From Ruminococcus flavefaciens (lineage in GTDB: Bacteria > Bacillota > Clostridia > Oscillospirales > Ruminococcaceae), in NCBI GenBank assembly GCA_015067005.1, contig SVNH01000014.1:27534-91533 (forward strand): a DNA stretch of 64,000 nucleotides, read 5' to 3'. This document shows, piece by piece, positions 36,498 to 46,895 of the stretch. The notes beneath the pieces are model-generated. The model was not told where the DNA came from. It was given only the letters and a program-made list of their open reading frames with translations, and ran no database searches. A program made the position numbers and the translations under genes. Within the stretch, counting starts at the first letter, position 1. Each line of letters begins with the position of its first letter.

Positions 36498-38006
36498 TTA
36501 TTTGTTAGGATCTCTTGGAGGTTCTGTTGCACGTTCGAGTTTATCGAGCGTTGCACCTGTATCATCATATACTCCATAAGCGTGGTCGGTATAGAGCTCA
36601 GCGATAGTCGAATCGGAAAGCAGCATCTTTCTCTGATATGGTCTGTAATACTTGTTCAGCATATCAATAGTCTCCTGCTTGTGGATAGAATAGAGTGAAT
36701 ATCCGTTACCATCAGGACCGATGTAGAGATTATCCATTGATGAGCCTTCACCGGGCACCATATTTACAAATACGTTTTCAAGCTCGATAGTTCCGGCAAA
36801 ATCACCGAGCTTTGTAAGATCGCCGACACTCATATCTGTTGCGATCCACTTGTTCTTGTATATCTCATACAGGAACTTATAGAGGTTATCCTCGCCGCCG
36901 CCTACAACACTGATGAGTTTCTTCATAGCAGCAGCCATGAAACGTCTCTGATTCTTGACACGTCCGATGTCACCTTCGAGCCAGCCGTAGCGGTAACGCA
37001 TGAACCACTCTGTCTGCTGACCGTTAAGTGTAATGTCACCGGCAGGGATGATCTTGTCGCCCTCATACATGATCTCTTCTTCAAGGTGCATCGGAATACC
37101 GCCGATGAGATCAACAATATCAACGACATCTGTACAAACGGTAGTGATATAAGCGTCTATCGGGATACCGAAGCTTTCTTCAACTGCATCAACTACTCGC
37201 TGGATAGGCGGCTGTACATCAGCTCTTCCGAGGTTATATATACTGTTTGCCTTTCCGTTAGGTGATGAGGTGTAGTAAGGCATGAACGAATCTCGCGGTA
37301 TCTGAAGGATATTCATCTTGCCGCCGCGGATATCGAACTCCATGATCCACATGATGTCGGTGTTGCACACATCTTCATCAAATCCGAGGAAGAGCACTGT
37401 GAACTGTCCCTCGATCTTCTGCGGAAGGTCAAGACCGTCATCGTAATCGATCTCAACCACTTCGGTGTTTATCTGAGGATCATGCTTCTGCTTATCAATG
37501 TTGCCCTCGATATATCCGAGGAACTGCTCATTTTTGAGGTAATAGCGCAGTGAAACATTTTTCTTTGTGCCGTCTCTCTTGTCATGGAACCAGATTATCG
37601 GCATATTCAGTATGAGAACAGCGATGATGACAAGGCTTCCTGCAACTGACAGTACCTTTATCACGAGGTCCTTCCATGAGAATGATGTATCCTCATCATC
37701 ATAGTATTCATCATCGTCATAATCGTCATAGCCGGAAGTATTTGTAACATCCTGCTGCCAGTTCTGATAACCGCCCTGCGGCATTCTCTCATAGGGATTA
37801 TCGTCCGGATCAGCTTCATGCAGTCCGTGATACTGCTGCTGCGGTATATCGTACTGCGGCGGAACAGGCGCATTGTTCTGAGAAGGATTGCTATTAATCC
37901 TCGTAAGCTTTCTGAGTGGCTTCGGACGAGGCTGTTTAGGGATATTGATGTCAATATCATTATTCATATCATTCTGATTCATTATTATCCTCTTTCTGTC
38001 ATTCAT
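36498..38006 (-). CDS. LytR-CpsA-Psr (LCP) family cell-wall ligase
   Basis: FTVLFLGFDEDVCNTDIMWIMEFDIRGGKMNILQIPRDSFMPY; RYRYGWLEGDIGRVKNQRRFM. Confidence 0.92.
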   Translation of the reverse strand: MNDRKRIIMNQNDMNNDIDINIPKQPRPKPLRKLTRINSNPSQNNAPVPPQYDIPQQQYHGLHEADPDDNPYERMPQGGYQNWQQDVTNTSGYDDYDDDEYYDDEDTSFSWKDLVIKVLSVAGSLVIIAVLILNMPIIWFHDKRDGTKKNVSLRYYLKNEQFLGYIEGNIDKQKHDPQINTEVVEIDYDDGLDLPQKIEGQFTVLFLGFDEDVCNTDIMWIMEFDIRGGKMNILQIPRDSFMPYYTSSPNGKANSIYNLGRADVQPPIQRVVDAVEESFGIPIDAYITTVCTDVVDIVDLIGGIPMHLEEEIMYEGDKIIPAGDITLNGQQTEWFMRYRYGWLEGDIGRVKNQRRFMAAAMKKLISVVGGGEDNLYKFLYEIYKNKWIATDMSVGDLTKLGDFAGTIELENVFVNMVPGEGSSMDNLYIGPDGNGYSLYSIHKQETIDMLNKYYRPYQRKMLLSDSTIAELYTDHAYGVYDDTGATLDKLERATEPPRDPNK

Positions 38007-38008
38007 GT

Positions 38009-38596
38009 TTATTTCTTTTGCAGACGGGTATAGAAATTATACCCTTCAGCCGTACATATCGGAACAAGCCCGCCTTTTTTCACGACCGATCTAATCGAAA
38101 AAGCAAACGCTTCGAGCATTGCTTCATTCAGACTTGAATAAGCAAGCTTCCGCATTCTGTCAACATCCTTGTAATCTCTTTCGGCAGATATAAGGTCGCC
38201 GAGGTAAACTATCTCTTCAAGTCTCGACATCCCTGCCCTGCCTACTGTATGGAATCTTATCGCATTGAGTATATCAATATCCTCAATCCCGAATTCCTTT
38301 TTTACGAATCCGGCACCTGCAACAGCGTGCCAGAGAGATTTTGTTTCAAGCTCTTCACGGCAGTATGTAAAACCGCTCGAAATGACAAGCTCCTTCTGCT
38401 CATCATCAGGAAGCTCCTTACATATATCATGAAGAAGTCCGGCAAAATATGCCTTATCAGGATCTTCACCGTATTTCTGCGCAAGCTTACGGCATTCCGC
38501 AGCTACATTGACCGAATGCGCGTATCTTTTTGCTGAAAGCTTTTCTTTAAGGTATTTCTTTTTATCACTTACGTCATAAAGCAAACTTGTTTTCAC
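38009..38596 (-). CDS. yqeK: HD-domain hydrolase YqeK
   Basis: YAHSVNVAAECRKLAQKYGEDPDKAYFAGLLHDICKELPD; RFHTVGRAGMSRLEEIVYLGDLISAERDY. Confidence 0.94.
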   Translation of the reverse strand: MKTSLLYDVSDKKKYLKEKLSAKRYAHSVNVAAECRKLAQKYGEDPDKAYFAGLLHDICKELPDDEQKELVISSGFTYCREELETKSLWHAVAGAGFVKKEFGIEDIDILNAIRFHTVGRAGMSRLEEIVYLGDLISAERDYKDVDRMRKLAYSSLNEAMLEAFAFSIRSVVKKGGLVPICTAEGYNFYTRLQKK

Positions 38597-39194
38597 CTCG
38601 TAAAGAATATAATCCCTTCAATCTTATATATTGTACTACATTTTTATCAAGATAGCAAGCATAATTCTCATTTTTTTCGATTTTTTTTCGTATTTCTGTT
38701 GATGAAACTTCCAGCGGCTTGGCTTTGCTAATACAAATATTGCCGAATTCACGCAGTTTATCCGCTTTTTCTTCAAGTTGAGGAAGGTCTCCTTCATTTC
38801 TTGAAACAACACATAATGTAACCTCCGAAAGGATGTCATCAAATCTGTACCATTTCTCAAAACACATGAGCATATCACTTCCGACGAGCAGAAACAGTTC
38901 AGCATCAGGGAGAATACTGCGGAAATATTTGATAGTGTAGATAGTATAGCTCACCCTGTCAGAATCAAGTTCATAGCTGCTGACTTCAAGTATAGCGTCC
39001 CCATTGCAGGCAAGCCGCAGCATTTCAAGTCTGTCACCGCCGGAAACGTACTCCGCACTTGAACGGTGCGGGGAAATCCTTGAAGGCACAAGATATACCT
39101 TTTCAAGCCCGAATTCCTCAGCGGCAGCTCTTGCAAGATGAATGTGTCCATTGTGGACCGGATTAAAGCTTCCGCCGTAAATTCCGATACGCAT
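38574..39194 (-). CDS. nadD: Nicotinate-nucleotide adenylyltransferase
   Basis: MRIGIYGGSFNPVHNGHIHLARAAAEEFGLEKVYLVPSRISPH; SSTEIRKKI. Confidence 0.97.
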   Translation of the reverse strand: MRIGIYGGSFNPVHNGHIHLARAAAEEFGLEKVYLVPSRISPHRSSAEYVSGGDRLEMLRLACNGDAILEVSSYELDSDRVSYTIYTIKYFRSILPDAELFLLVGSDMLMCFEKWYRFDDILSEVTLCVVSRNEGDLPQLEEKADKLREFGNICISKAKPLEVSSTEIRKKIEKNENYACYLDKNVVQYIRLKGLYSLRGENKFAL

Positions 39195-39206
39195 AGTTAC
39201 CTCCGA

Positions 39207-39908
39207 TCATTTCCACGGACGCTTTTTGCCGAGCCATCCCTTTGCCTCCCAGTAATCGTGATCGGTATGGCTGAAGCCCGTGCGCTGGATCATTCTCATT
39301 ATCGAAAAGAATGCCTTTGTTTTCAGTCCCGGACGCACTTTTCCGTGGCTGTGCTTTATTTTCTTTGCAAGAGCATCAGTTTTCTTTTCGAGAGACTGCT
39401 TTATCTTCGGAGAAACGTCTTTCCAGTTCACCTGATGTACAGCTTTTCCGAGTTTGTAGGTCTTAGGTATGCCCCAGAAGAAACAGCTGTCCGCCATATC
39501 TTTCATTGTGGACTTCATACCTGCACCGGCAGCTGTTGCAACTACTACCGCCTGCTTGCCGAACATCTTCTCCTCAGGGCGGTGTACCATCCAGCGCCAG
39601 CCGTAGTGGTCAAGGAAAGCCTTCATCTGTCCCGTGCAGTGATAAACGTATACAGGCGAAGTCAGGATAATGAGGTCTGAGCTGTCTATCGCCTCAGTTA
39701 TCGGACGCAGCTTTTCATAGTGCGGACACTTATCCGCTGCCACAGAAAAGCAATTCTTGCAGTTGCAGCAGAACTCGTCAAAATCATGGGGCAGGAAAAA
39801 CTCGGTGATATTTTCGGGAGAAGTGATCTTCTCCGCAAGCATACGTCCTGTGCTGTAAGTCGAGCCCTTGTGATTCGTACCACTTATTAAAACAACCTTC
39901 ATATTCAC
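39207..39908 (-). CDS. Flavodoxin-like NAD(P)H-dependent FMN reductase
   Basis: VVLISGTNHKGSTYSTGRMLAEKI; IILTSPVYVYHCTGQMKAFLDHYGWRWMVHRP. Confidence 0.88.
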   Translation of the reverse strand: MNMKVVLISGTNHKGSTYSTGRMLAEKITSPENITEFFLPHDFDEFCCNCKNCFSVAADKCPHYEKLRPITEAIDSSDLIILTSPVYVYHCTGQMKAFLDHYGWRWMVHRPEEKMFGKQAVVVATAAGAGMKSTMKDMADSCFFWGIPKTYKLGKAVHQVNWKDVSPKIKQSLEKKTDALAKKIKHSHGKVRPGLKTKAFFSIMRMIQRTGFSHTDHDYWEAKGWLGKKRPWK

Positions 39909-40207
39909 TTTGCCTTTGGGATGTTCTCGATAACAGGCTCTTTCTCGTTACGCTTGAAGAGTACGAACTTGCTTCCTATCACCTGAACAACGTCTGCGCC
40001 GGTCTGCTCAGCGACAGCATCAGCTGCTTCACGGGCAGTCCAGCCGGAATTTTCAAGAACTCTCAGCTTTATGAGTTCTCTCTTGCGGAGTGCCTCACCA
40101 ATGTCCTTGCACATAGCTTCGGTCACGCCGCCCTTGCCGACTTGAAAAATTGTCTCGTATGTTGAAGCGATACCTCTCAGGTACGCTCTCTGCTTGCTTG
40201 TAAGCAT
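39905..40207 (-). CDS. yhbY: YhbY-type CRM-domain RNA-binding protein
   Basis: MLTSKQRAYLRGIASTYETIFQVGKGGVTEAMCKDIGEALRKRELIKLRVLENS. Confidence 0.95.
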   Translation of the reverse strand: MLTSKQRAYLRGIASTYETIFQVGKGGVTEAMCKDIGEALRKRELIKLRVLENSGWTAREAADAVAEQTGADVVQVIGSKFVLFKRNEKEPVIENIPKAK

Positions 40208-40210
40208 ATC

Positions 40211-40810
40211 TCATTCACCATATCTTTCTTTGAGTAAGCGGTACAGTTCCCGCATTGCTGCACCTCTGTGGCTTATTTCATTCTTTTCATCCGCGGACAT
40301 CTCCGCCATTGTTCTGTTTCCTACCATGAACACCGGATCATAGCCGAAACCATTTGTTCCGCGCTGCTCATAGCCGATATTTCCCTCACACTTTCCGCTG
40401 ACTGTGAACAGCTGTCCGTCGGTATCAAGAAAGGCTATCGAGCATACAAATCTTGCTGTACGCTCATCGTCCGGCACATTATTCATTTCACCGAGCAGCT
40501 TTGCACATTCCTGTCCCTTTGGAGCATACCGCGCAGAGTGTACTCCCGGTCTTCCGCCGAGAGCGTCCACGCACAGACCGCTGTCATCAGCGAATACTGC
40601 CGGGCTCCCGCCTGTTTTTTCGGTAACAGCAGCACGTACCGCTCTTGCCTTTATTGCAGCATTATCTGCAAATGTTTCACCGTTTTCGTCCGGATCACAG
40701 TCTATGCCCATATCACCGAGCGAAAGGACTTCTATTCCGAGCGGCGCGACTATCTCCCGCGCCTCACGGAGTTTATTGGCATTATTCGTCGCCATTATCA
40801 GTTTCTTCAT
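40211..40810 (-). CDS. rdgB: XTP/dITP diphosphatase (RdgB/HAM1)
   Basis: MKKLIMATNNANKLREAREIVAPLGIEVLSLGDMG; VFADDSGLCVDALGGRPGVHSARYA; start moved to 40810. Confidence 0.96.
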   Translation of the reverse strand: MKKLIMATNNANKLREAREIVAPLGIEVLSLGDMGIDCDPDENGETFADNAAIKARAVRAAVTEKTGGSPAVFADDSGLCVDALGGRPGVHSARYAPKGQECAKLLGEMNNVPDDERTARFVCSIAFLDTDGQLFTVSGKCEGNIGYEQRGTNGFGYDPVFMVGNRTMAEMSADEKNEISHRGAAMRELYRLLKERYGE

Positions 40811-42239
40811 CTTCACTATCCTCGTCCTCGGACTCTGTTTCTTCCTCTTCTTCCTCATACTTCTTTCTGCCGAAGAGTCTGCTGAAGAATCCGCGCTTTT
40901 TCTTCTTCTCAGGCTGAACTTCCTCTTCCTCGGTCTCCTCTTCCGGCTCAGAAGCTTCATCGCTTTCCTCATCACCGCCGTCTAAGATGTCGGAATGCTC
41001 TTCCTGCCAGTTATCCATATAGTTCTCGTTGTATGAGTAGCCGGTCTGAGAGATAAGCTCACCGTCCTCTTCAACAGGCTCAGGAGCATCCTCTGTTTCG
41101 TTTTCTTCCTCTGCTGTTTCAGCTGCGTTCTCCTCGTAAGTCTCAGGCGCTGCGACCTCTGGCTCTTCGTTCTCAGGCTCATCTGCTTCAGCATCCTCAG
41201 TTTCAGCCTCAGCGGGATCCTCTTCCTCATAAGCCTCTTCAGCAGCTTCATCTTCCTGATACTCTGTCTCTTCTCCGGAATCCTCGCCCTCAAGTTCTGT
41301 ATCTTCTTCAGCTTCAGCTTCTTCTGTTTCAACATCGCTGAACAGAGCCTCAACGAATGTACGGCTGTCGAACGGCTGGAGATCGTCGATCTTCTCTCCG
41401 ACGCCGATAAGCTTTACAGGTATTCCGAGTTCATTCTTGATCGAGATAACGATGCCGCCCTTTGCAGTGCCGTCAAGCTTTGTGAGAACGATACCGCTTA
41501 TAGGTGCAGTCTCACTGAAAAGCTTAGCCTGATTTACGGCATTCTGACCGGTAGTCGCATCCAGCACAAGAAGCACCTCGCGCGAGCAGTCTCCTGCTTT
41601 TGAATCAATGATACGATTGATCTTTGCAAGTTCGTCCATGAGGTTTTTCTTGTTATGAAGTCTTCCTGCTGTATCAATGATAACAACGTCGCAGCCCCTT
41701 GCTTTTGCAGCTTCAAGTGCATCGTACACGACAGCGCCCGGATCTGAGCCCTCAGCGTGTTTTACTATGTCAACTCCTGCACGGTCGGTCCAGACCTGAA
41801 GCTGGTCGATAGCAGCCGCACGGAACGTATCAGCAGCAGCTACGATGACCTTTTTGCCCTCGTTCTTGAACTGGTGACAGAGCTTGCCGATAGTTGTGGT
41901 CTTGCCCGCGCCGTTTACGCCTATGACCATTATTACTGCCGGTGATACTGAAAGGTCAAGACCTGTGTCATCGCCCATTATCTCACCAATGACCTCGTGA
42001 ATGAGTTCCATTATCTCAGCCGGATCTGTTATGCCGCGCTCCTTGATCTTCTTGCGAAGGCGGTCACAGATCTCCTCGGATGTCTCAACGCCGATGTCGC
42101 TCATTATCATTGCTTCTTCGAGCGCTTCAAAGAGATCCTCATCTATCTTTGTGAATGAATTTGTTATCCTTCTGAGACTGTTTATGAAAGAGTCTCTTGT
42201 TTTACGCAGTCCAGCTGCTATCTTTGCAATAATTCCCAT
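40782..42239 (-). CDS. ftsY: Signal recognition particle receptor FtsY with long acidic C-terminal extension
   Basis: GVNGAGKTTTIGKLCHQFKNEGKKVIVAAADTFRAAAIDQL; DTAGRLHNKKNLMDEL; TKLDGTAKGG. Confidence 0.98.
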   Translation of the reverse strand: MGIIAKIAAGLRKTRDSFINSLRRITNSFTKIDEDLFEALEEAMIMSDIGVETSEEICDRLRKKIKERGITDPAEIMELIHEVIGEIMGDDTGLDLSVSPAVIMVIGVNGAGKTTTIGKLCHQFKNEGKKVIVAAADTFRAAAIDQLQVWTDRAGVDIVKHAEGSDPGAVVYDALEAAKARGCDVVIIDTAGRLHNKKNLMDELAKINRIIDSKAGDCSREVLLVLDATTGQNAVNQAKLFSETAPISGIVLTKLDGTAKGGIVISIKNELGIPVKLIGVGEKIDDLQPFDSRTFVEALFSDVETEEAEAEEDTELEGEDSGEETEYQEDEAAEEAYEEEDPAEAETEDAEADEPENEEPEVAAPETYEENAAETAEEENETEDAPEPVEEDGELISQTGYSYNENYMDNWQEEHSDILDGGDEESDEASEPEEETEEEEVQPEKKKKRGFFSRLFGRKKYEEEEEETESEDEDSEDEETDNGDE

Positions 42240-42322
42240 AAGTGCTCCTGATCCGCCGTTTCCGGCTGCTGTTATAATAATCGTTGGTGAATGTTGATTT
42301 CAGACATTTTCCTGAGAAGTCA

Positions 42323-45300
42323 TCACTGAATATCAGCAACGTCCTCCTGAAAATCGACCTGTTCCATTTTAAGCAGTTTTGAGATACCGTCCTCCTGCAT
42401 GGTAACGCCGTAGAGGACATTAGCCTCCTCCATAGCACTTCTTCTGTGCGTAACGAGTACAAACTGCGTAGTATCGGTGAAGTTTTTCAGGTACTGCGCG
42501 TATTTCCTTACGTTTACCTCATCAAGTGCCGCATCTATCTCATCGAGTATGCAGAACGGCGCAGGTCTGAGACGAAGTATCGCAAAATATATCGCAATCG
42601 CAACGAAGGACTGCTCGCCTCCCGAAAGCGATATAAGGTTCTTGATGACCTTTCCGGGCGGTGCAACGCTTATCTCGATACCTGATTCGAGTACGTTCTC
42701 CGGATCTGTGAGTATCAGTGCAGCCTTTCCGCCGCCGAAGAGTTCAACGAATATCTCCTTGAAATTGTTGTTGATTATCTCAAAGCTTTCGGCGAATATC
42801 CTGCACATTTCCGCTGTGAGGTCACTGATTATCTTTTCAAGTTCAGACTTTGAACGCTGTATATCAGCTATCTGTGCAGACATGAATTCGTATCGCTCTG
42901 ATACTTCCTTGTACTCCTCGATAGCCTCAACGTTGACATTTCCGAGCGCACGGATGTCCTTTTTGATGTCGTTGAGTTTTTTCTGTGCCTCGTTTATATC
43001 CTCAAGCTTATCAGCAAGTTCTATCGCCTCTGAGCGGTTGAGTTCATAGACCTCTCGCAGCTGATTGATAATGTGGTCGGAATCCCTGCAAACGGCTTCC
43101 CTGCGGTCTTCGAGCCTTGTAAGCTCGCCGGAGCGCTTCTCCTTTGCCTCGTTGATCTCTTTGAGTCCGTTCTGGAGTTCCTTGACAAGTCGGTTCTGCT
43201 CGGTATGCATTTCCTGATAACGCTTTATCTGTTCAAGGTAAGTGCTTGTATTGTCGCTTAGCCCTGCAAGCTTTGCTTTGAGTTCTTCTATGCTCGCCTG
43301 CTTCTCGGCTACCACTTTGTTCTGACGCGCTATCTCTTCCTCAAAACGGCGGCTGCCTGCTTTGAGTTCCTCCATGCTCTGCTCTATGCGTCCGATCTCA
43401 AGCTGCTGTGCCTGAGCATCCTTTGCAAGTTCCATACCGCGTATTTTCAGCTGTGAAAGCTTCTCGGAAAGTTCCTCACGCTGTTTCCTGAGTTTTTCGC
43501 GTGTATCCTGTCCCTGTGCGAGCTCTTCCTCAGCCTTTGCGATACGCTCATCGGTCTCGCTGAGAGCCTTTTCGGAAGCTGTTATGCTCTCCTGTTCCGA
43601 GGTTATCTTCTGCTCGGCGGAAGCTATGAGTTTTTCGGAATTCTCAGCCTGTGAATCAAGCTGTGTCACCAGTGATTCAAGGGTAGAGAGTTCCGCCTTG
43701 ATACGAACTCCGTCCGCTTCGCACTTTGCAAGTTCTTCCTTTGCGGCTTCGGTATCGAAGCGCAGCTTTTCGGATTCCGCACGAAGCTTCTCAGCGTTTA
43801 TCCTGAGCTGATCGCGCTTTTCTTCGAGAGCGGCGATCTCCGAATCAAGGTTGTCTATCTCATTCTTTCTTGTGATGATACCGCCGGACTTCTGTGCTGA
43901 GCCTCCGGTGAATGAACCTCCGGCATTGATTACCTGACCGTCGAGAGTAACTATCCTGAATTTATAGCCGTATTTCTTAGCTATGAGGGTAGCGGTGTCG
44001 ATGTCCTCAGCAATGACTATACGTCCGAGAAGTGAAGCTATGATACCGCTGAATCTCTCATCGTATGTGACTATCCTGTTCGCGTTGGCGATATAGCCCT
44101 CGCAGCTTTCAAGTCCCTGCTCACTGAGTTCCCTTCCCTTGACGGAGGTTATCGGCAGGAATGTAGCACGTCCGCCCTTCTGCTCTTTCAGGAAGCGGAT
44201 ACATCTTTTGGCAATATCCTCGTTCTCGACTATGATATTCTGCATAGCGCCGCCAAGAGCAGTCTCAACTGCAACTGCGTATTTCTGTTCAACTCCGATA
44301 TTCTGAGCGACAGTGCCGAAAATACCGCCTATTCTTCCCTGCTTCGAGGCTTTCAGTATCTGCTTTACGCTTCCGGCAAAGCCTTCCATATTATTCTCAA
44401 GATCTGTGAGTATTTTACGGCGCTGCTGTTTGTCCTTGAGTTCATAGAGCGCCCTCTCGAAGTCCTCCTTAGCCTTTTCAAAGCCTTCGCGCCTTGAGGT
44501 ATACAGCCTTTCAAGTCCGCTCAGACGGTTGCGGAGCTCGCCTGTTCTTTCGGAGTTCTTCGCCTGCTCTTCCTTCGATCTTTCGATGTTCTGAGTGTGG
44601 ACAGCAAGTTCATTCCCGAAGCTCCTGCTGTTCTCGCGCAGTTCTTCAAGACGGTGCTTTTCGTCCTCTATTGAAGCTTTGGATGATTCAATAGCAAAGC
44701 GGTATTCGCTCTGCTTTATATAGAGATTGTTTATCTCGCTGCCGGCTTTATCAACGCTGTCGCCAAGCTGATTGCTGTCCTGTTCAGCCTTTGCGAAGCT
44801 TGCCTCAGCTTCCCTGAGTTCTGCTTCAAGAGCGTTTCTCTCTCCGGCAAGTCTTTCGAGTTCCTTCTCAGCTTCTTCACGCTGTCTGATGAGTTCTTCG
44901 TGTGCAGAACCGGAGCTGTCGATACTCTTCTGCGCCGCTTCGATAGCCTCGCGGCAGTGCTTTATGTCGTTTTCAAAAACAGCGATGCCGGACTTCATCT
45001 CGGATGCTGCCTGCTCCTCTTCGAGCATTTTCCGGCGGAGTTCATCGGAGCGGATCGTGCTTTCCTGCATTTTCCGGTAGCCATCCTGTATCTTCTGCTC
45101 TTCGCGCTGGATGTCGTTTTCGATGTTCTCATATTCGCTGCGGCTGACGAGTATCTTCTCGTCGATGCCATCGAGTTTAGCTTTCAGTTCGTCGAGGCGG
45201 TGTACCCAGACCGATATTTCAAGCTGCTTCTGTTCAGCTGCAAGCTTTATGAACTTCTCTGCCTTCTGGGACTGTATTTTCAGCGGTCCTACACGTCCTT

Positions 45301-45895
45301 CGAGTTCAGCAAGGATGTCTGAAAGGCGAAGAAGATTCTCCTGAGCCGCACTAAGCTTTCGCTCTGCCTCGACCTTCTTGTACCTGAATTTGGAGATACC
45401 GGCAGCCTCCTCGAAAATATCACGGCGTTCGTTGCTCTTCGCTCCGACGATCTCTGCGATACGTCCCTGACCGATGATAGAATAGCCGTCTCTTCCGAGA
45501 CCTGTATCCATAAAGAGTTCATTTATATCTTTAAGACGGCACTGTCTGCCGTTTATCATATATTCACTGTCGCCGCTGCGGTAAAGCTTTCGCGTTACGG
45601 CGATCTCTTCGCCCATATCTGCGAGTGTCTTATCGGAATTGTCGATATTGAGCGTAACAGCAGCAAATCCCATTGGCTTTCTGGCAACAGTACCGGAAAA
45701 AATAACGTCCTCCATTTTATTGCCTCTGAGCGTCTTGGTAGACTGCTCGCCGAGTACCCAGCGAACCGAATCGCCTATATTACTTTTTCCGCTGCCGTTC
45801 GGACCTACTACTGCTGTAAGACCTTTATCGAATGTAAGGCTTATCTTGTCCGGGAATGACTTAAAGCCCTGTATTTCAAGCGATTTCAGGTACAT
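42323..45895 (-). CDS. smc: Chromosome segregation protein SMC
   Basis: MYLKSLEIQGFKSFPDKISLTFDKGLTAVVGPNGSGKSNIGDSVRWVLGEQSTKTLRGNKMEDVIFSG. Confidence 0.99.
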   Translation of the reverse strand: MYLKSLEIQGFKSFPDKISLTFDKGLTAVVGPNGSGKSNIGDSVRWVLGEQSTKTLRGNKMEDVIFSGTVARKPMGFAAVTLNIDNSDKTLADMGEEIAVTRKLYRSGDSEYMINGRQCRLKDINELFMDTGLGRDGYSIIGQGRIAEIVGAKSNERRDIFEEAAGISKFRYKKVEAERKLSAAQENLLRLSDILAELEGRVGPLKIQSQKAEKFIKLAAEQKQLEISVWVHRLDELKAKLDGIDEKILVSRSEYENIENDIQREEQKIQDGYRKMQESTIRSDELRRKMLEEEQAASEMKSGIAVFENDIKHCREAIEAAQKSIDSSGSAHEELIRQREEAEKELERLAGERNALEAELREAEASFAKAEQDSNQLGDSVDKAGSEINNLYIKQSEYRFAIESSKASIEDEKHRLEELRENSRSFGNELAVHTQNIERSKEEQAKNSERTGELRNRLSGLERLYTSRREGFEKAKEDFERALYELKDKQQRRKILTDLENNMEGFAGSVKQILKASKQGRIGGIFGTVAQNIGVEQKYAVAVETALGGAMQNIIVENEDIAKRCIRFLKEQKGGRATFLPITSVKGRELSEQGLESCEGYIANANRIVTYDERFSGIIASLLGRIVIAEDIDTATLIAKKYGYKFRIVTLDGQVINAGGSFTGGSAQKSGGIITRKNEIDNLDSEIAALEEKRDQLRINAEKLRAESEKLRFDTEAAKEELAKCEADGVRIKAELSTLESLVTQLDSQAENSEKLIASAEQKITSEQESITASEKALSETDERIAKAEEELAQGQDTREKLRKQREELSEKLSQLKIRGMELAKDAQAQQLEIGRIEQSMEELKAGSRRFEEEIARQNKVVAEKQASIEELKAKLAGLSDNTSTYLEQIKRYQEMHTEQNRLVKELQNGLKEINEAKEKRSGELTRLEDRREAVCRDSDHIINQLREVYELNRSEAIELADKLEDINEAQKKLNDIKKDIRALGNVNVEAIEEYKEVSERYEFMSAQIADIQRSKSELEKIISDLTAEMCRIFAESFEIINNNFKEIFVELFGGGKAALILTDPENVLESGIEISVAPPGKVIKNLISLSGGEQSFVAIAIYFAILRLRPAPFCILDEIDAALDEVNVRKYAQYLKNFTDTTQFVLVTHRRSAMEEANVLYGVTMQEDGISKLLKMEQVDFQEDVADIQ

Positions 45896-45899
45896 CTAT

Positions 45900-46895
45900 T
45901 CACCTCAGTTCACATTTATATATCGGGATCTCTTCTTCCCCGACTGCCTTTATGGTAATACCGCGCTCCTTGAAGTATTCACAGTTGGACTTCCTGTGTC
46001 CGAGAGCCTTGCTTATGCAGGATGTCCTTACAGCGATCGTGACCCCGCCGCCGGAAATACCGGCAGCACTTAGTTCCTGAGCGATATTTCTGCGGTATAT
46101 AATGCTTTCACAGATCTCACGGAACGCCGGATGATAGAATCCGCCGATCATATCCTTCTCAACGAACTCGCTTGCATGGAGCCCGCACTTTATTACTCTT
46201 ATGCCGCTGCCCTCGAACATAACTATCGCTGCCGAGGCTATGTCAACTGCCTTTTCAAAGCTGAACGGCACGTACTCTCCGCTTTTGAGGAGTTCTCCGA
46301 GACGGGTATTCCTCAGCACCACGACCGGATATATCCTTACAGTATCCGGATGAAGCTCCACTATTTTCGTTACTGTTTCCCACTCCTTTTCAGGAGTGCT
46401 CCTGTAAAGACCTATCATCATCTGAAGTCCGAGTTCAAAGCCGAACGCTTTTATCAGCATACAGGCTTCCTCGACCTGCTGCGAAGAATGTCCGCGCTCA
46501 TTTGCTTCAAGCACCTCGTCATCAAGCGACTGTGCCCCGAGTTCGATAGCTGTAACGCCGTGACTTTTCAGCAGTTCAAGCACCTCAATATCTATGCAGT
46601 CCGGACGTGTTGAACAGCGTATCCCCTTGAATTTGCCCTCGCCTATGAACTCGCCTGCGGCTTCAAGAAGCTCGAGCATATAATCGCGCGGAATGGCAGT
46701 AAAGCTGCCGCCGAAGAACGCTATTTCGGTATTTTCCGGAGACCTTACCTCACTCAGTGCCTTACGGCATATCTCCCTAACCTCATCGCCGTCCGGAAGA
46801 TGTACAGCACCGCTTATTGTATTCTGATCGCAGAAGCTGCATCTGTGCGGACATCCGATATGCGGTATGAATATCGAAATGTTACTGTGCTTCAT
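45900..46895 (-). CDS. Radical SAM protein (Elp3-like)
   Basis: ISIFIPHIGCPHRCSFCDQNTISG (CxxxCxxC cluster motif); start moved to MKHSN. Confidence 0.93.
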   Translation of the reverse strand: MKHSNISIFIPHIGCPHRCSFCDQNTISGAVHLPDGDEVREICRKALSEVRSPENTEIAFFGGSFTAIPRDYMLELLEAAGEFIGEGKFKGIRCSTRPDCIDIEVLELLKSHGVTAIELGAQSLDDEVLEANERGHSSQQVEEACMLIKAFGFELGLQMMIGLYRSTPEKEWETVTKIVELHPDTVRIYPVVVLRNTRLGELLKSGEYVPFSFEKAVDIASAAIVMFEGSGIRVIKCGLHASEFVEKDMIGGFYHPAFREICESIIYRRNIAQELSAAGISGGGVTIAVRTSCISKALGHRKSNCEYFKERGITIKAVGEEEIPIYKCELR

